From Lachnospiraceae bacterium (GTDB taxonomy: Bacteria > Bacillota > Clostridia > Lachnospirales > Lachnospiraceae), in assembly GCA_015056735.1 (NCBI GenBank), contig SVFT01000001.1, forward strand, positions 1-64,000: a stretch of 64,000 bases of DNA. The letters are read 5' to 3'. Both the position numbers and the translations under genes were made by a program. Within the stretch, counting starts at the first letter, position 1; every line of letters begins with the position of its first letter. Shown piece by piece: positions 18,450 through 28,810 of this stretch. The notes under the pieces are model-generated. The model was not told the DNA's origin. It ran no database searches and worked only from the letters and a program-made list of their open reading frames with translations.

Positions 18450-19475
18450 ATGGAAAAGAAAAATCTTGACTGGGGCAGTCTCGGCTTCGGTTACGTAAAG
18501 ACAGACAAGCGTTTTGTTTCCAACTGGAAAGACGGCGCATGGGACGACGGCGTTCTGACGGATGATGCCAATGTCGTCATCAGCGAGTGTGCCGGTGTCC
18601 TGCAGTACTGCCAGTCCTGCTTTGAGGGCTTGAAGGCATATACAACGGAAGACGGCAGGATCGTCTGCTTCCGTCCGGACTTAAACGGCGAGCGTATGGA
18701 GAATACCTGCAAGCGCCTTGAGATGCCGGTATTCCCGAAGGAGCGCTTCGTACAGGCCGTGATTGATGTTGTCCGTGCGAATGCGGCATATGTACCGCCG
18801 TTCGGAAGCGGTGCGACACTTTACATCAGACCGTATATGTTCGGTTCCGATGCCGTGATCGGCGTGAAACCGGCCAATGAATATCAGTTCCGTATCTTCG
18901 TAACACCTGTAGGTCCTTACTTCAAGGGCGGCGTGAAGCCGATCACCATCCGCGTGACGGATTTTGACCGCGCAGCACCGCACGGCACGGGCCACATCAA
19001 AGCGGGTCTTAACTATGCGATGAGTCTCCATGCGATCATGGACGCGCACAGACAGGGATATGACGAGAACATGTATCTCGATGCAGCGACCAGAACCTAT
19101 GTTGAGGAGACGGGCGGCGCAAACTTTATCTTTATCACAAAAGACAATAAACTGGTTACACCCAAGTCCGACAGTATTCTGCCTTCCATCACGAGAAGAT
19201 CTCTGATGACGGTCGCAAAGGATTATCTCGGAATGGAAGCGATCGAACGTCCCGTACGTTTTGACGAGGTCGCTGATTTTGCAGAGGTCGGCCTTTGCGG
19301 TACGGCAGCGGTTATCTCACCGGTCGGCAAGATCGTGGATCACGGCAAAGAGATCTGCGTGCCGAGCGGCATGAATGATATGGGTCCTGTTCTGAAGAAG
19401 CTCTACGATACCCTGACCGGTATCCAGATGGGCCGCATTGAAGCGCCCAAGGGCTGGATCCAGCAGATTATGTAG
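18450..19475 (+). CDS. ilvE: Branched-chain amino acid aminotransferase
   Basis: QSCFEGLKAYTTEDGRIVCFRPDLNGERM; class IV aminotransferase. Confidence 0.94.
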   Translation: MEKKNLDWGSLGFGYVKTDKRFVSNWKDGAWDDGVLTDDANVVISECAGVLQYCQSCFEGLKAYTTEDGRIVCFRPDLNGERMENTCKRLEMPVFPKERFVQAVIDVVRANAAYVPPFGSGATLYIRPYMFGSDAVIGVKPANEYQFRIFVTPVGPYFKGGVKPITIRVTDFDRAAPHGTGHIKAGLNYAMSLHAIMDAHRQGYDENMYLDAATRTYVEETGGANFIFITKDNKLVTPKSDSILPSITRRSLMTVAKDYLGMEAIERPVRFDEVADFAEVGLCGTAAVISPVGKIVDHGKEICVPSGMNDMGPVLKKLYDTLTGIQMGRIEAPKGWIQQIM

Positions 19476-19540
19476 TTTTCTGGGATCGTCTCCCCCCATA
19501 AAGCGATCCCTTAAAACGGCATGTTCCCCAAACATGCGAA

Positions 19541-19577
19541 TCCCCCGCTTTCGGGTTACCGAGCGGGGGATTTTTAT
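19541..19577 (+). terminator. Terminator after ilvE
   Basis: AATCCCCCGCT...AGCGGGGGATTTTT. Confidence 0.9.
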
Positions 19578-19625
19578 GGTATACTATCTGAGGAAAGATT
19601 TTCATTAAAGAGAGAGGTATTGAAT

Positions 19626-21029
19626 ATGGCAGATAAAAAATATGATGTGATCATTATCGGCGCAGGCCCCGGCGGCATTTTCTGCGCTTATGAATTAAAA
19701 AAGCGGCGTCCTTCGCTGAATGTCCTGATGATCGAGAAGGGACGTTCCATCGAGAAGAGACAATGCCCCAAGCGTACGACCAAGCAGTGTGTGAACTGCA
19801 AGCCCTGCTCGATCACGACGGGTTTTGCCGGCGCAGGCGCATTTTCGGACGGCAAGCTTTCCCTGTCTCCCGATGTGGGCGGCAATCTGCCGCAGATCCT
19901 CGGCTATGATGAGACGCTCAAGCTGATCGGTGAGTCCGACAATATCTATCTTGAGTTCGGCGCGGATACAAATGTATACGGTGTCGATAAGGCGGATGCG
20001 ATCCGCGAGATCAGAAGGAAAGCGATCAATGCGAACCTGAAGCTCGTCGAGTGCCCGATCCGTCACCTCGGTACGGAAGAAGGCTACAAGATCTATGCAA
20101 AGCTCCAGAAACATTTGGAGGATGCGGGCGTTCAGATCGAGTTCAATACGATGGTTACGGAGATCTTCGTAGAGGATGGACGCGCTGTCGGCGTGAAGAC
20201 GGATAAGGGCGATTCCTACTACGGAACGGAGATCGTCAGTGCGGTCGGTCGTGAAGGCGCAGACTGGTTTAAGGACAAATGTGCCGAGATCGGCATCGAG
20301 ACAACCCCGGGTACCGTTGATGTCGGTGTCCGTGTCGAGGTCAGAGATGAGATCATGCAGACACTCAACGAAAACCTGTATGAAGCAAAGCTGATCTATC
20401 ACACACCTACTTTTGACGACAAGGTGCGTACTTTCTGTACGAACCCATCCGGCGAAGTGGCGGCGGAATACTATGATGGCGGCCTCGCTGTCGTAAACGG
20501 CCACGCATATAAGGCAAAAGAATACAAGACCAACAACACGAACTTCGCGATCCTTGTTTCCAAGAACTTCACGAAGCCGTTCAAGACACCGATCGAATAC
20601 GGTAAGAAGATCGCGGAGCTTTCCAACATGCTCTGCGGCGGCAAGATCCTCGTGCAGACATTCGGCGATTTCAGAAGAGGCAGAAGGACGACGGAAGAGC
20701 GTCTGTGCCGTAACAACCTGATGCCGACACTGAAGGATGCGGTACCGGGCGATCTGTCCCTTGTATTCCCGCATCGTATCATGGTTGACATCGAAGAGAT
20801 GATCCTTGCACTTGATAAGGTAACACCCGGTCTTGCATCCGAGGAGACACTGCTTTACGGCGTAGAGGTCAAGTTCTACTCCAACAAGGTCGTTGTCAAC
20901 AAGGATTTCGAGACGTCCATCAAAGGCCTTCGCGCGATCGGCGACGGAGCAGGCGTTACAAGAGGTCTGCAGCAGGCTTCCGCAAACGGTATCAGCGTAG
21001 CAAGGAGCATCATCAAGACGCTTGGATAA
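19626..21029 (+). CDS. NAD(P)/FAD-dependent oxidoreductase
   Basis: DVIIIGAGPGGIFCAYEL dinucleotide-binding motif. Confidence 0.88.
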   Translation: MADKKYDVIIIGAGPGGIFCAYELKKRRPSLNVLMIEKGRSIEKRQCPKRTTKQCVNCKPCSITTGFAGAGAFSDGKLSLSPDVGGNLPQILGYDETLKLIGESDNIYLEFGADTNVYGVDKADAIREIRRKAINANLKLVECPIRHLGTEEGYKIYAKLQKHLEDAGVQIEFNTMVTEIFVEDGRAVGVKTDKGDSYYGTEIVSAVGREGADWFKDKCAEIGIETTPGTVDVGVRVEVRDEIMQTLNENLYEAKLIYHTPTFDDKVRTFCTNPSGEVAAEYYDGGLAVVNGHAYKAKEYKTNNTNFAILVSKNFTKPFKTPIEYGKKIAELSNMLCGGKILVQTFGDFRRGRRTTEERLCRNNLMPTLKDAVPGDLSLVFPHRIMVDIEEMILALDKVTPGLASEETLLYGVEVKFYSNKVVVNKDFETSIKGLRAIGDGAGVTRGLQQASANGISVARSIIKTLG

Positions 21030-21032
21030 TAT

Positions 21033-22106
21033 ATGAAAAAAATGACCATGACAGGCGCAAGGCTCCTGTTTGCCTGCCTCGTTTGCACTTTTGCATTCGC
21101 TCTCGGCGGCTGCAAGACGGACAGTGAGACGAATCTCGTTCTGACGACGGGGCTGGACGAGGACGAAGTCTTTCGCATCGAAGAGGCCTCCTGCTCTCAG
21201 GCGGAGATGCAGATCTACCTTGCGAACATGCAGAATCAATATGAGAAGATCTTTGGCGACGGTATCTGGAATACGGATCTGGCCGGCAAGAAGCTGGAAA
21301 GCAACATCAAAGACACCGCGCTTGCCAAGATCGCCCAGATCAAAGTCATGACGCTCCTTTCCGATCAGTACGGCGTGGAACTGACTGACCACGAGACGGA
21401 GCTGGCCCGTCAGGCGGCGGACGAATATTTCGGAACGCTTGACAAGACTGAGATCGAAACGCTGGGCGCCGATAAAGATATTCTCCGTAAGATCTACAGA
21501 GAATACGCACTCGCTGACAAGGTATATCATTACATCATCCGCGACATCACACCGGAGATCAGCGACGACGAGGCAAGGACCATTACGGTGGAGCATATCC
21601 TCTTTAAGACGTATTCGCTTGATCAAAACGGGGAGAGAGTTCCCTATTCTGAGGCGGAGAAGGCCGAGGTCCGCGAGCGTGCCGAGAAGGTGCTTCAGAA
21701 GATCCGCGCCGGTGAAGATTTTGAAGCGATGGTCTCTGCCTACAACGAGGACAACAAGAGCATCTACTCATTCGGCCTCGGTGATATGGAGCAGGGATAC
21801 GAAAAAGCGGCATTTGATCTCGGAACGGATGAGGTCAGTGATATCGTGGAGACAGAGTACGGCTACCACATCATCAAATGTCTCAACACGTTTAACCGGG
21901 AGGAGACGGACGCAAACAAGCGCAAGATCGTGGAGAAAAGACGCCGAGAGGTGTTCAGCCGCGAATATGATGATTTCGCGGATTCCCTGATGAAGAATCT
22001 GAATCAGCCGCTCGTCGATAAGATCACGATCTTCCGGGATCCCGCGATCAAGACGGATCAGCTCATGACGATCTATGAGGAGCATTTTTCCGGAGTATTC
22101 GAATAG
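21033..22106 (+). CDS. Peptidylprolyl isomerase lipoprotein (PrsA/SurA-like)
   Basis: Lipobox LGGC; rotamase EHILFKTY...FEAMVSAYNED... Confidence 0.88.
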   Translation: MKKMTMTGARLLFACLVCTFAFALGGCKTDSETNLVLTTGLDEDEVFRIEEASCSQAEMQIYLANMQNQYEKIFGDGIWNTDLAGKKLESNIKDTALAKIAQIKVMTLLSDQYGVELTDHETELARQAADEYFGTLDKTEIETLGADKDILRKIYREYALADKVYHYIIRDITPEISDDEARTITVEHILFKTYSLDQNGERVPYSEAEKAEVRERAEKVLQKIRAGEDFEAMVSAYNEDNKSIYSFGLGDMEQGYEKAAFDLGTDEVSDIVETEYGYHIIKCLNTFNREETDANKRKIVEKRRREVFSREYDDFADSLMKNLNQPLVDKITIFRDPAIKTDQLMTIYEEHFSGVFE

Positions 22107-22129
22107 CACAGTGCTATCTGGTAATGACA

Positions 22130-23455
22130 ATGGATCTTTTTGAATACGCAAGAAACAACAACATGAAAAAAGAGTCGCCGCTGGCGGCAAGAATGCGTCC
22201 CACGACCTTGGAAGAGGTGGTGGGACAACAACATATTATCGGGCCGGACAAGCTTTTGTATCGTGCGATCAAGGCGGACAAGCTAAGCAGCGTGATCTTC
22301 TACGGACCGCCCGGCACGGGCAAAACGACGCTTGCCAAGGTGATCGCCCATACGACGAGTGCGGAGTTCAAGCAGATCAATGCGACGATCGCAGGCAAGA
22401 AAGACATGGAAGAAGTGGTTGAGGCGGCAAAACAGCTGCGCGGCGCCTATAACCGCAAGACGATCCTTTTTATCGATGAGATCCATCGGTTTAACAAGGG
22501 GCAGCAGGACTATCTGCTTCCGTTTGTTGAGGACGGTACGGTCATTCTGATCGGCGCAACAACGGAGAACCCTTACTTCGAAGTCAACGGCGCGCTTCTG
22601 TCCCGCTCCGTGATCTTTGAGCTTAAGCCACTTTCCGTCGATGATATCAAGGCGCTCCTTACGCGCGCCGTGACGGACAGAGAGAAGGGCATGGGCTCTT
22701 ACGAAGTCGTTCTTGAGGACGATGCGCTTGATTTCCTCGCCGATGTGGCGGGAGGAGATGCAAGAAGCGCGCTCAATGCCATTGAACTCGGCGTTCTTAC
22801 GACCGGCCGCAGCGAGGACGGCAAGATCCACATTGACTTAAAGACCGCTTCGGAATGCATTCAGAAGCGTGTCGTAAAATATGACAAAACAGGCGACAAC
22901 CACTATGATACGGTGTCTGCCTTTATCAAAAGCATGCGTGGCTCCGATCCGGATGCGGCGGTCTACTACCTGGCCAAGATGCTCTATGCGGGAGAGAGCG
23001 TGACTTTTATCGCGCGCCGCATGATGATCTGCGCGTCGGAGGATGTAGGTAACGCGGATCCGCAGGCACTTGTGGTAGCGACCAACGCGGCGATGGCGGT
23101 CGAACGCGTCGGCATGCCGGAGGCGCAGATCATTCTGGCACAGGCCGTAGCGTATATCGCAACGGCACCGAAGAGCAACGCAGCAAGTGAGGCGATCTTT
23201 TCAGCAATGGATACAGTCAAGCAGACGGGCAACCTGCCGATCCCGACACATCTGCAGGATGCACATTATAAAGGGAGCGCGAAGCTCGGCCACGGCGTCG
23301 GCTATCTCTACGCGCACGATTATCCCAATCACTATGTAAAGCAGCAGTATCTGCCTTATGAATTAAACGGCAAAGAATTCTACAATCCTTCCGGTAACGG
23401 CTATGAAGTGAAGATCAAAGAGCACATGGCCAGAATCAAAAAGGAAGCAAAATAG
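22130..23455 (+). CDS. rarA: Replication-associated recombination protein A (MgsA/RarA)
   Basis: VIFYGPPGTGKTTLAKVIA, EIHRFNKGQQDYLLPFVE. Confidence 0.95.
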   Translation: MDLFEYARNNNMKKESPLAARMRPTTLEEVVGQQHIIGPDKLLYRAIKADKLSSVIFYGPPGTGKTTLAKVIAHTTSAEFKQINATIAGKKDMEEVVEAAKQLRGAYNRKTILFIDEIHRFNKGQQDYLLPFVEDGTVILIGATTENPYFEVNGALLSRSVIFELKPLSVDDIKALLTRAVTDREKGMGSYEVVLEDDALDFLADVAGGDARSALNAIELGVLTTGRSEDGKIHIDLKTASECIQKRVVKYDKTGDNHYDTVSAFIKSMRGSDPDAAVYYLAKMLYAGESVTFIARRMMICASEDVGNADPQALVVATNAAMAVERVGMPEAQIILAQAVAYIATAPKSNAASEAIFSAMDTVKQTGNLPIPTHLQDAHYKGSAKLGHGVGYLYAHDYPNHYVKQQYLPYELNGKEFYNPSGNGYEVKIKEHMARIKKEAK

Positions 23456-23468
23456 GGGAGGCTACCGT

Positions 23469-23984
23469 ATGAAGAATGATCCGCTCACCTTATACAAGCT
23501 GATTGTGCTCTATATGCTGAACCGTGTGAATTTCCCGCTTACCAAAGCGCAGGTGGGGGATTTTATCCTAGGGCGCGACTATACGAGTTTTATCACGCTC
23601 CAGCAGGCGATCTCCGATCTGACGGACGCAAAGCTTGTCAGCGCGAAATCCATGCGCAACAGGACGCACCTGATCATCACGGATGACGGGCGCCAGACGC
23701 TTTCGTTCTTCGAGAACAGGATCAGTGATGCGATCAAGAAGGACGTCGACGCTTACTTAAAAGAGAATGAGATCGAACTTCGGGAAGAGGTATCGATCCA
23801 GGCGACCTATGACAGGCAGGCCGGCGGCGAATACGTTGCGGAGCTGATCGCCAAGGAGAAGGGCCAGGAGCTCCTTCGCATCCGGATCTCCGTACCGCTT
23901 GAAGAGATGGCGGCATCCGTCTGTGACAACTGGCAAAAGAAGAATCAGGCCGTCTACAAATATCTGACGGATGAACTGTTTTAA
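23469..23984 (+). CDS. DUF4364 family protein
   Basis: winged-helix-like N-term, family-typical sequence. Confidence 0.8.
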   Translation: MKNDPLTLYKLIVLYMLNRVNFPLTKAQVGDFILGRDYTSFITLQQAISDLTDAKLVSAKSMRNRTHLIITDDGRQTLSFFENRISDAIKKDVDAYLKENEIELREEVSIQATYDRQAGGEYVAELIAKEKGQELLRIRISVPLEEMAASVCDNWQKKNQAVYKYLTDELF

Positions 23985-24096
23985 ATTCTGCTCCGGTTTA
24001 AGATGAAAAAATATATCATATCTTGCTTTTTTCACCGATTCATGTTATCTTACACTAGTTGAGCGCCCGATGGGCGGTGAATCAGGGGGAAAAGAT

Positions 24097-25500
24097 ATGA
24101 AAAAAAGAGAGCGTAACAAGTTTGCCGGAACGATCGGCTTTGTGCTGGCGGCGGCAGGCAGTGCAGTAGGTCTTGGGAACATCTGGAGATTCCCGTATCT
24201 GGCAGCAAAAGACGGCGGCGGATTATTTCTCGTCGTGTATATTATTTTAGCTCTGACATTTGGTTTTACATTGCTTACATCGGAACTTGCGATCGGACGT
24301 AAGACAAAATTAAGCCCGCTCAAAGCGTACGGCGAGATGAAGTCCGGTTGGAATTTCCTTGGTATATTGTCCAGCGCGATCCCTTTTATCATCTTTATGT
24401 ACTATTGTGTGATCGGCGGCTGGGTCGTTAAATACGCTCTGATGTACATCTTAGGTAACGGTGAGCAAACGGCTGCGGAAGGGTACTTCGGCGGATTCAT
24501 CACATCCACATGGCAGCCGATCCTGTTTACCGTGATCTTCATGGTGTGCTGTATCGTGATCGTATATCGTGGCGTGAACAAGGGTATTGAGGCATCTTCC
24601 AAGATCATCATGCCCGCACTTCTGATCCTCGTGATCGGGATCGCCGTTTTCTGTCTGACGATCAAGGGCAGTGCTCCGGACGGTTCGGTCCGCACCGGCC
24701 TCGAAGGCTTCGGCGTTTTGGTGATCCCTGACTTTACAGGGCTCACGATCGGACGTTTTGTTACGGTTGTCGTTGACGCGATGGGTCAATTGTTCTACAG
24801 TATCAGCGTGGCGATGGGTATCATGGTCGCATACGGCTCTTACGTTAGGGACGATGCGAACCTCGTGAAATCGATCAATCAGATCGAGCTTTGTGATACG
24901 GTCGTAGCATTCCTTGCGGGTGTTATGATCATCCCAGCGGTTTATGTATTTATGGGCAGAGAAGGTCTTGCGGCTTCCGGCCCGAGCCTGATGTTCGTTA
25001 CATTACCGAAGGTTTTTGAAGAGATGGGCTTTGCCGGCCACGTTGTCGGTGCGCTTTTCTTTGCGATGGTGTTCTTTGCAGCGCTGACCAGTGCCGTTTC
25101 CCTGATGGAAGCGTTTACGGCAGGCGTGCTCGATCATTGCCACAAGATGAGCCGTAAGAAAGCAACCGTTCTCTGCGGTCTCGTAACCATTGCAGGCGCC
25201 ATTGTGGTGTGCCTCGGTTACAACATTTTCTACTTCGAAGTTTCATTTGCTACGGTCAAGAACGGACAGATCCTCGACTTCCTTGACTACATCAGCAACA
25301 GCTTTGCAATGCCGATCCTTGCGATCTGCACCTGCATTCTGATCGGATGGGTCGTTGGCCCCAAGGCGATCGTGGACGAAGTGGAAAAGAGCGGCGCGAA
25401 ATTCGGTCGCCGCGGTCTTTACATTGTCATGGTGAAGTATGTATCGCCAATCTTATTGACGTTCTTACTTCTGAACTCTATGGGGCTTATCACTTTATAG
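24097..25500 (+). CDS. Sodium-dependent (SNF/NSS) transporter
   Basis: GFVLAAAGSAVGLGNIWRFPYLAAKDGGG. Confidence 0.95.
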   Translation: MKKRERNKFAGTIGFVLAAAGSAVGLGNIWRFPYLAAKDGGGLFLVVYIILALTFGFTLLTSELAIGRKTKLSPLKAYGEMKSGWNFLGILSSAIPFIIFMYYCVIGGWVVKYALMYILGNGEQTAAEGYFGGFITSTWQPILFTVIFMVCCIVIVYRGVNKGIEASSKIIMPALLILVIGIAVFCLTIKGSAPDGSVRTGLEGFGVLVIPDFTGLTIGRFVTVVVDAMGQLFYSISVAMGIMVAYGSYVRDDANLVKSINQIELCDTVVAFLAGVMIIPAVYVFMGREGLAASGPSLMFVTLPKVFEEMGFAGHVVGALFFAMVFFAALTSAVSLMEAFTAGVLDHCHKMSRKKATVLCGLVTIAGAIVVCLGYNIFYFEVSFATVKNGQILDFLDYISNSFAMPILAICTCILIGWVVGPKAIVDEVEKSGAKFGRRGLYIVMVKYVSPILLTFLLLNSMGLITL

Positions 25501-25542
25501 GCCCCTGATACGCTAAACGCGATAAGTGTTTTCCCCAACACA

Positions 25543-25576
25543 TCTCTATGCCGCAAGGCATAGAGATTTTTTTTGC
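25543..25576 (+). terminator. Terminator
   Basis: CTCTATGCC-GCAA-GGCATAGAG-ATTTTTTTT. Confidence 0.92.
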
Positions 25577-25670
25577 GATAAAGCTGCCAAGATAAAAGCA
25601 AAGAATTCACTTCCTACATGAACAGAATGTGCTATAATGTTCTTTAGTTTTAGTCATGGAGGGAAAAGGT

Positions 25671-26552
25671 ATGACGATCCTTTCGTATCAGATCTTTAAA
25701 ACAGTGGTGGAAATGGGGAGTTTTCACAAGGCAGCCGATATCCTCGGACTGACGCCCTCGGCAATCAGCCATGCAATCTCTTCATTTGAGAATGAACTCG
25801 GCTTCTCCCTTTTGGTGAGAAGCAAGGCCGGTATCTCGCTTACCAACTATGGCGAGCATCTGCTTCCGTATGTAAATGTCGTGCTGAACAGCGACGAGAG
25901 TCTGCAACAGGCGATCTCGGAACTGAACGGTCTTAAAAAAGGAAAAGTGAAGATCGGCGTTTTCTCCAGTGTCTGCACGACCTGGCTTCCGAATATCATG
26001 CGCTCCTTTAACAGCAAGTTTCCGGAGATCGATATCGAGGTCTTCCAGGGGACATACGATGACGTATCGTACTGGCTCAAGAACGGTGTGGTCGATCTGG
26101 GCTTTCTGTCCGTATCGAGTTCGAAAGATATCCCGATCGAACCGCTTTTTACGGACCCGCTCGTGTGCGTGGTATCGAAGGAGATCGCAGCGACGCTCGA
26201 TCACGATTACATGACGATCGAGGATATGAAGCAGCATCAGTTCGTCACACAGCGTGAGTGTACCGATGCGGACATTCAGAATTTCTTAAAGACCAATAAG
26301 CTGGATGTGAAGTCCAGTTATCACGTGGTGGACGACCTTTCCACCATCGCACTTGTCGAGAAAGGCTTCGGGATCTGTCTGATGCCGCAGCTGACCATGA
26401 CGGATATCCCGTACGATGTCGTATCGTATCCGACGAGGCCGGCTGCCAGCCGTATCATCGGCGTTGCGGCAGTCAATCCGGAGTTCATGGCACCGGCGGT
26501 GCGCAGCATGTACAAGCACATCATCGAATCGTATAAAACGATCGAATCATAG
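25671..26552 (+). CDS. LysR family transcriptional regulator
   Basis: N-term HTH FKTVVEMGSFHKAADILGLTPSAISHAISSFE. Confidence 0.94.
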   Translation: MTILSYQIFKTVVEMGSFHKAADILGLTPSAISHAISSFENELGFSLLVRSKAGISLTNYGEHLLPYVNVVLNSDESLQQAISELNGLKKGKVKIGVFSSVCTTWLPNIMRSFNSKFPEIDIEVFQGTYDDVSYWLKNGVVDLGFLSVSSSKDIPIEPLFTDPLVCVVSKEIAATLDHDYMTIEDMKQHQFVTQRECTDADIQNFLKTNKLDVKSSYHVVDDLSTIALVEKGFGICLMPQLTMTDIPYDVVSYPTRPAASRIIGVAAVNPEFMAPAVRSMYKHIIESYKTIES

Positions 26553-26597
26553 AAGGCCCGGTGATCCGGAGCCGGCACATATTTAACGGAGGATCTT

Positions 26598-27152
26598 ATG
26601 AAAAAAGGTGTAATAGCGGTAATCGTAGCGGTAGTAGTGATCATTTTGCTTTGCGTGGGACAGTACAATTCGCTGGTGAGCGCACAGACGGAAGTCGAAG
26701 AGCAGGCGGCGAATATCGATACGCAGCTGCAGAGGCGTGCGGATCTGATCCCGAATCTCGTAAAGACGGTAAAGAGCTTTGCAGAGCATGAGACAGCTGT
26801 TTTTTCCGAGGTGACCAAGGCGCGTGAGAACCTGATGGCGGCCGGCACCATGGCAGAGAAGGCGGAAGCAAACGAAGAGATGAATACCGCGCTCGGCAAG
26901 CTCATTGCGATCGCGGAAAGCTATCCGGAACTGAAGTCGGATGCGGTATACACGCAGCTGATGGATGAGCTGGCAGGCACGGAGAACCGTATCGCGTATG
27001 CAAGAGAAGAGTACAATGCGGCGACAGCGTCCTACAACAAGTCGATCCGCGTATTCCCGGGCTCTGTTTTTGCAGGTATGTTCGGCTTTGAGAAGGCACA
27101 GCTGTTTGAAGCTGAAAAGGGCGCTCAGTCTGTTCCGGAGGTTGATCTGTAA
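26598..27152 (+). CDS. LemA family protein
   Basis: YNSLVSAQTEVEEQAANIDTQLQRRADLIPNLV. Confidence 0.95.
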   Translation: MKKGVIAVIVAVVVIILLCVGQYNSLVSAQTEVEEQAANIDTQLQRRADLIPNLVKTVKSFAEHETAVFSEVTKARENLMAAGTMAEKAEANEEMNTALGKLIAIAESYPELKSDAVYTQLMDELAGTENRIAYAREEYNAATASYNKSIRVFPGSVFAGMFGFEKAQLFEAEKGAQSVPEVDL

Positions 27153-28042
27153 TGCGCATCTTGAAGAAACTCGGGATCGGTCTGGCTGTATGTGCCGTAG
27201 CGGTCCTTATTGCATCCGTTTTTGCTTATTATGAGCAGGCGGAATTCGAAGAAACGATCCTGCCGGAACATACGGAGCTGTTCTTTGTAGAAGACTACAG
27301 CGGTGTGCTGAACGATCTGACCGAAACGGTCATTTATGATAATGCGGAAGCGCTGGAGGCTGCAACAAAAGCGCAGGTGTGCGTGGTGACCGTTCCGAAT
27401 ACGCAGGCGGATTCCCTTGAGGATTTCAGCCGCAAACTGGCAAATGCCTGGGGGATCGGGGATGCAAAGCTTGATAACGGCATCCTTCTGCTGTTTGTGA
27501 CGGATCCGGACGATCCGCATGTACGACTGGAAGTCGGGAAAGGTTTGGAAGGTGCGATCCCGGACGGCAAGGCCGGGAGGCTTCTGGATGACTATGCCGT
27601 TCCTGCAAGAGATGCCGGTGAATGGAATCGTGCAGCCGGCGATACATTTGTGAATGTGGTCGCAGAGATCTATGACGAGTATGGTCTGGAATATCCGGAG
27701 ATCCTCAGGACTTATGACTGGGAATCGGAAGAAGAGGCGGAGAATTACAGCGCGGGGATCCTGGATATCACGGATCCCGTATTCCCGGAGATGAAGGTAA
27801 CGAAGAACACGGCACCCTTTATTGAACGCGTGGCAGAAGCCTTTATCGAAGGACTGGCGATCATCGTTGTGCTCGTCATGTTCTTTGGTTTTGCCGGGCT
27901 GATCCTGTGGATACTCTCCCTGTTTGGAGCCTATGGCGGCAGAGGCGGCTATAGCGGCAGAGGCGGCTTTGGCGGAGGGGGCGGCTTCGGCGGTCATTCC
28001 GGCGGAGGCGGGTCCTTTGGCGGCGGCGGCGCCTCCAGATAG
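27152..28042 (+). CDS. TPM domain (YgcG-type) membrane protein with Gly-rich C-terminus
   Basis: DYSGVLND..., GGGGFGGHSGGGGSFGGGG tail; ATG overlaps the LemA stop. Confidence 0.9.
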   Translation: MRILKKLGIGLAVCAVAVLIASVFAYYEQAEFEETILPEHTELFFVEDYSGVLNDLTETVIYDNAEALEAATKAQVCVVTVPNTQADSLEDFSRKLANAWGIGDAKLDNGILLLFVTDPDDPHVRLEVGKGLEGAIPDGKAGRLLDDYAVPARDAGEWNRAAGDTFVNVVAEIYDEYGLEYPEILRTYDWESEEEAENYSAGILDITDPVFPEMKVTKNTAPFIERVAEAFIEGLAIIVVLVMFFGFAGLILWILSLFGAYGGRGGYSGRGGFGGGGGFGGHSGGGGSFGGGGASR

Positions 28043-28810
28043 CTACTGTGCAAAGAAAGAATCAATTCTGTCCAGCAGTTCCTTTTTACCGATCGACTTG
28101 AGCAAATAGTCGATCGGTTTTAAATTGACGACTTCCATAACGACGGATCTGTCCCGGTGTCCTGTCAGGACCATGATCGGGATGGAACAGAGCTCCGGAT
28201 CCTGTCTGAGCATCTCAATGACCTGCGAGCCGTTTGTGATCGGCATCTCATAGTCGAGCAGGATCAGATCTGCGCTGTTGCTTGTCAGGAAACGGATCGC
28301 CTGTACGGCGCCGGAAGCCATCTGGACGTGGTAGTCGTCTTTCAGCCATTCGCGCACGGTCCGAAGGTATGCGATATCATCGTCGATGACGAGAATGCGC
28401 TTGGAATACTTTTTTTCAAACGTATGCGGAAACTTGATATACTGCGTGATATTGGAAAGGACCGTATCCATGTCAAGCGGACGCTGATAGAGCCCGAGGA
28501 TCAGCTCTTCGGGAAGACGATGCTCCAATTGCGCAAGAATATCCGGCTGACCGATCGCCATGATCTTATGGTTGTGGTGCAGAGCCGCGTTCTGGACGAT
28601 ATCGACGCATGCCTTCATATTGGAAGACAGTGTGTCGGGGAACAGGATATAGAGGCTGTAGCCGGAGACCGTCTCGCGGATCCGCGCAGGGTTAGCCTGC
28701 TCCGTAATGGCGGTCAGATCCATATCCGATATCTTTTCTGTCAATGCTTTGGCCAGGAAACTGGGTGATTCGCATATGAGCAGGATCCTGCCCGCGGTAC
28801 TCATCATCAT
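28043..28810 (-). CDS. Response regulator receiver protein
   Basis: ILVIDDDIAYLRTVREWL, LILLDYEMP. Confidence 0.9.
   Translation of the reverse strand: MMMSTAGRILLICESPSFLAKALTEKISDMDLTAITEQANPARIRETVSGYSLYILFPDTLSSNMKACVDIVQNAALHHNHKIMAIGQPDILAQLEHRLPEELILGLYQRPLDMDTVLSNITQYIKFPHTFEKKYSKRILVIDDDIAYLRTVREWLKDDYHVQMASGAVQAIRFLTSNSADLILLDYEMPITNGSQVIEMLRQDPELCSIPIMVLTGHRDRSVVMEVVNLKPIDYLLKSIGKKELLDRIDSFFAQ

Noticed and set aside
19695-21626. 643-aa minus-strand ORF antisense to the FAD oxidoreductase/PPIase genes
   Set aside because: Mirror-frame artefact of GC3-biased coding; the plus strand has clear conserved families and RBSs.
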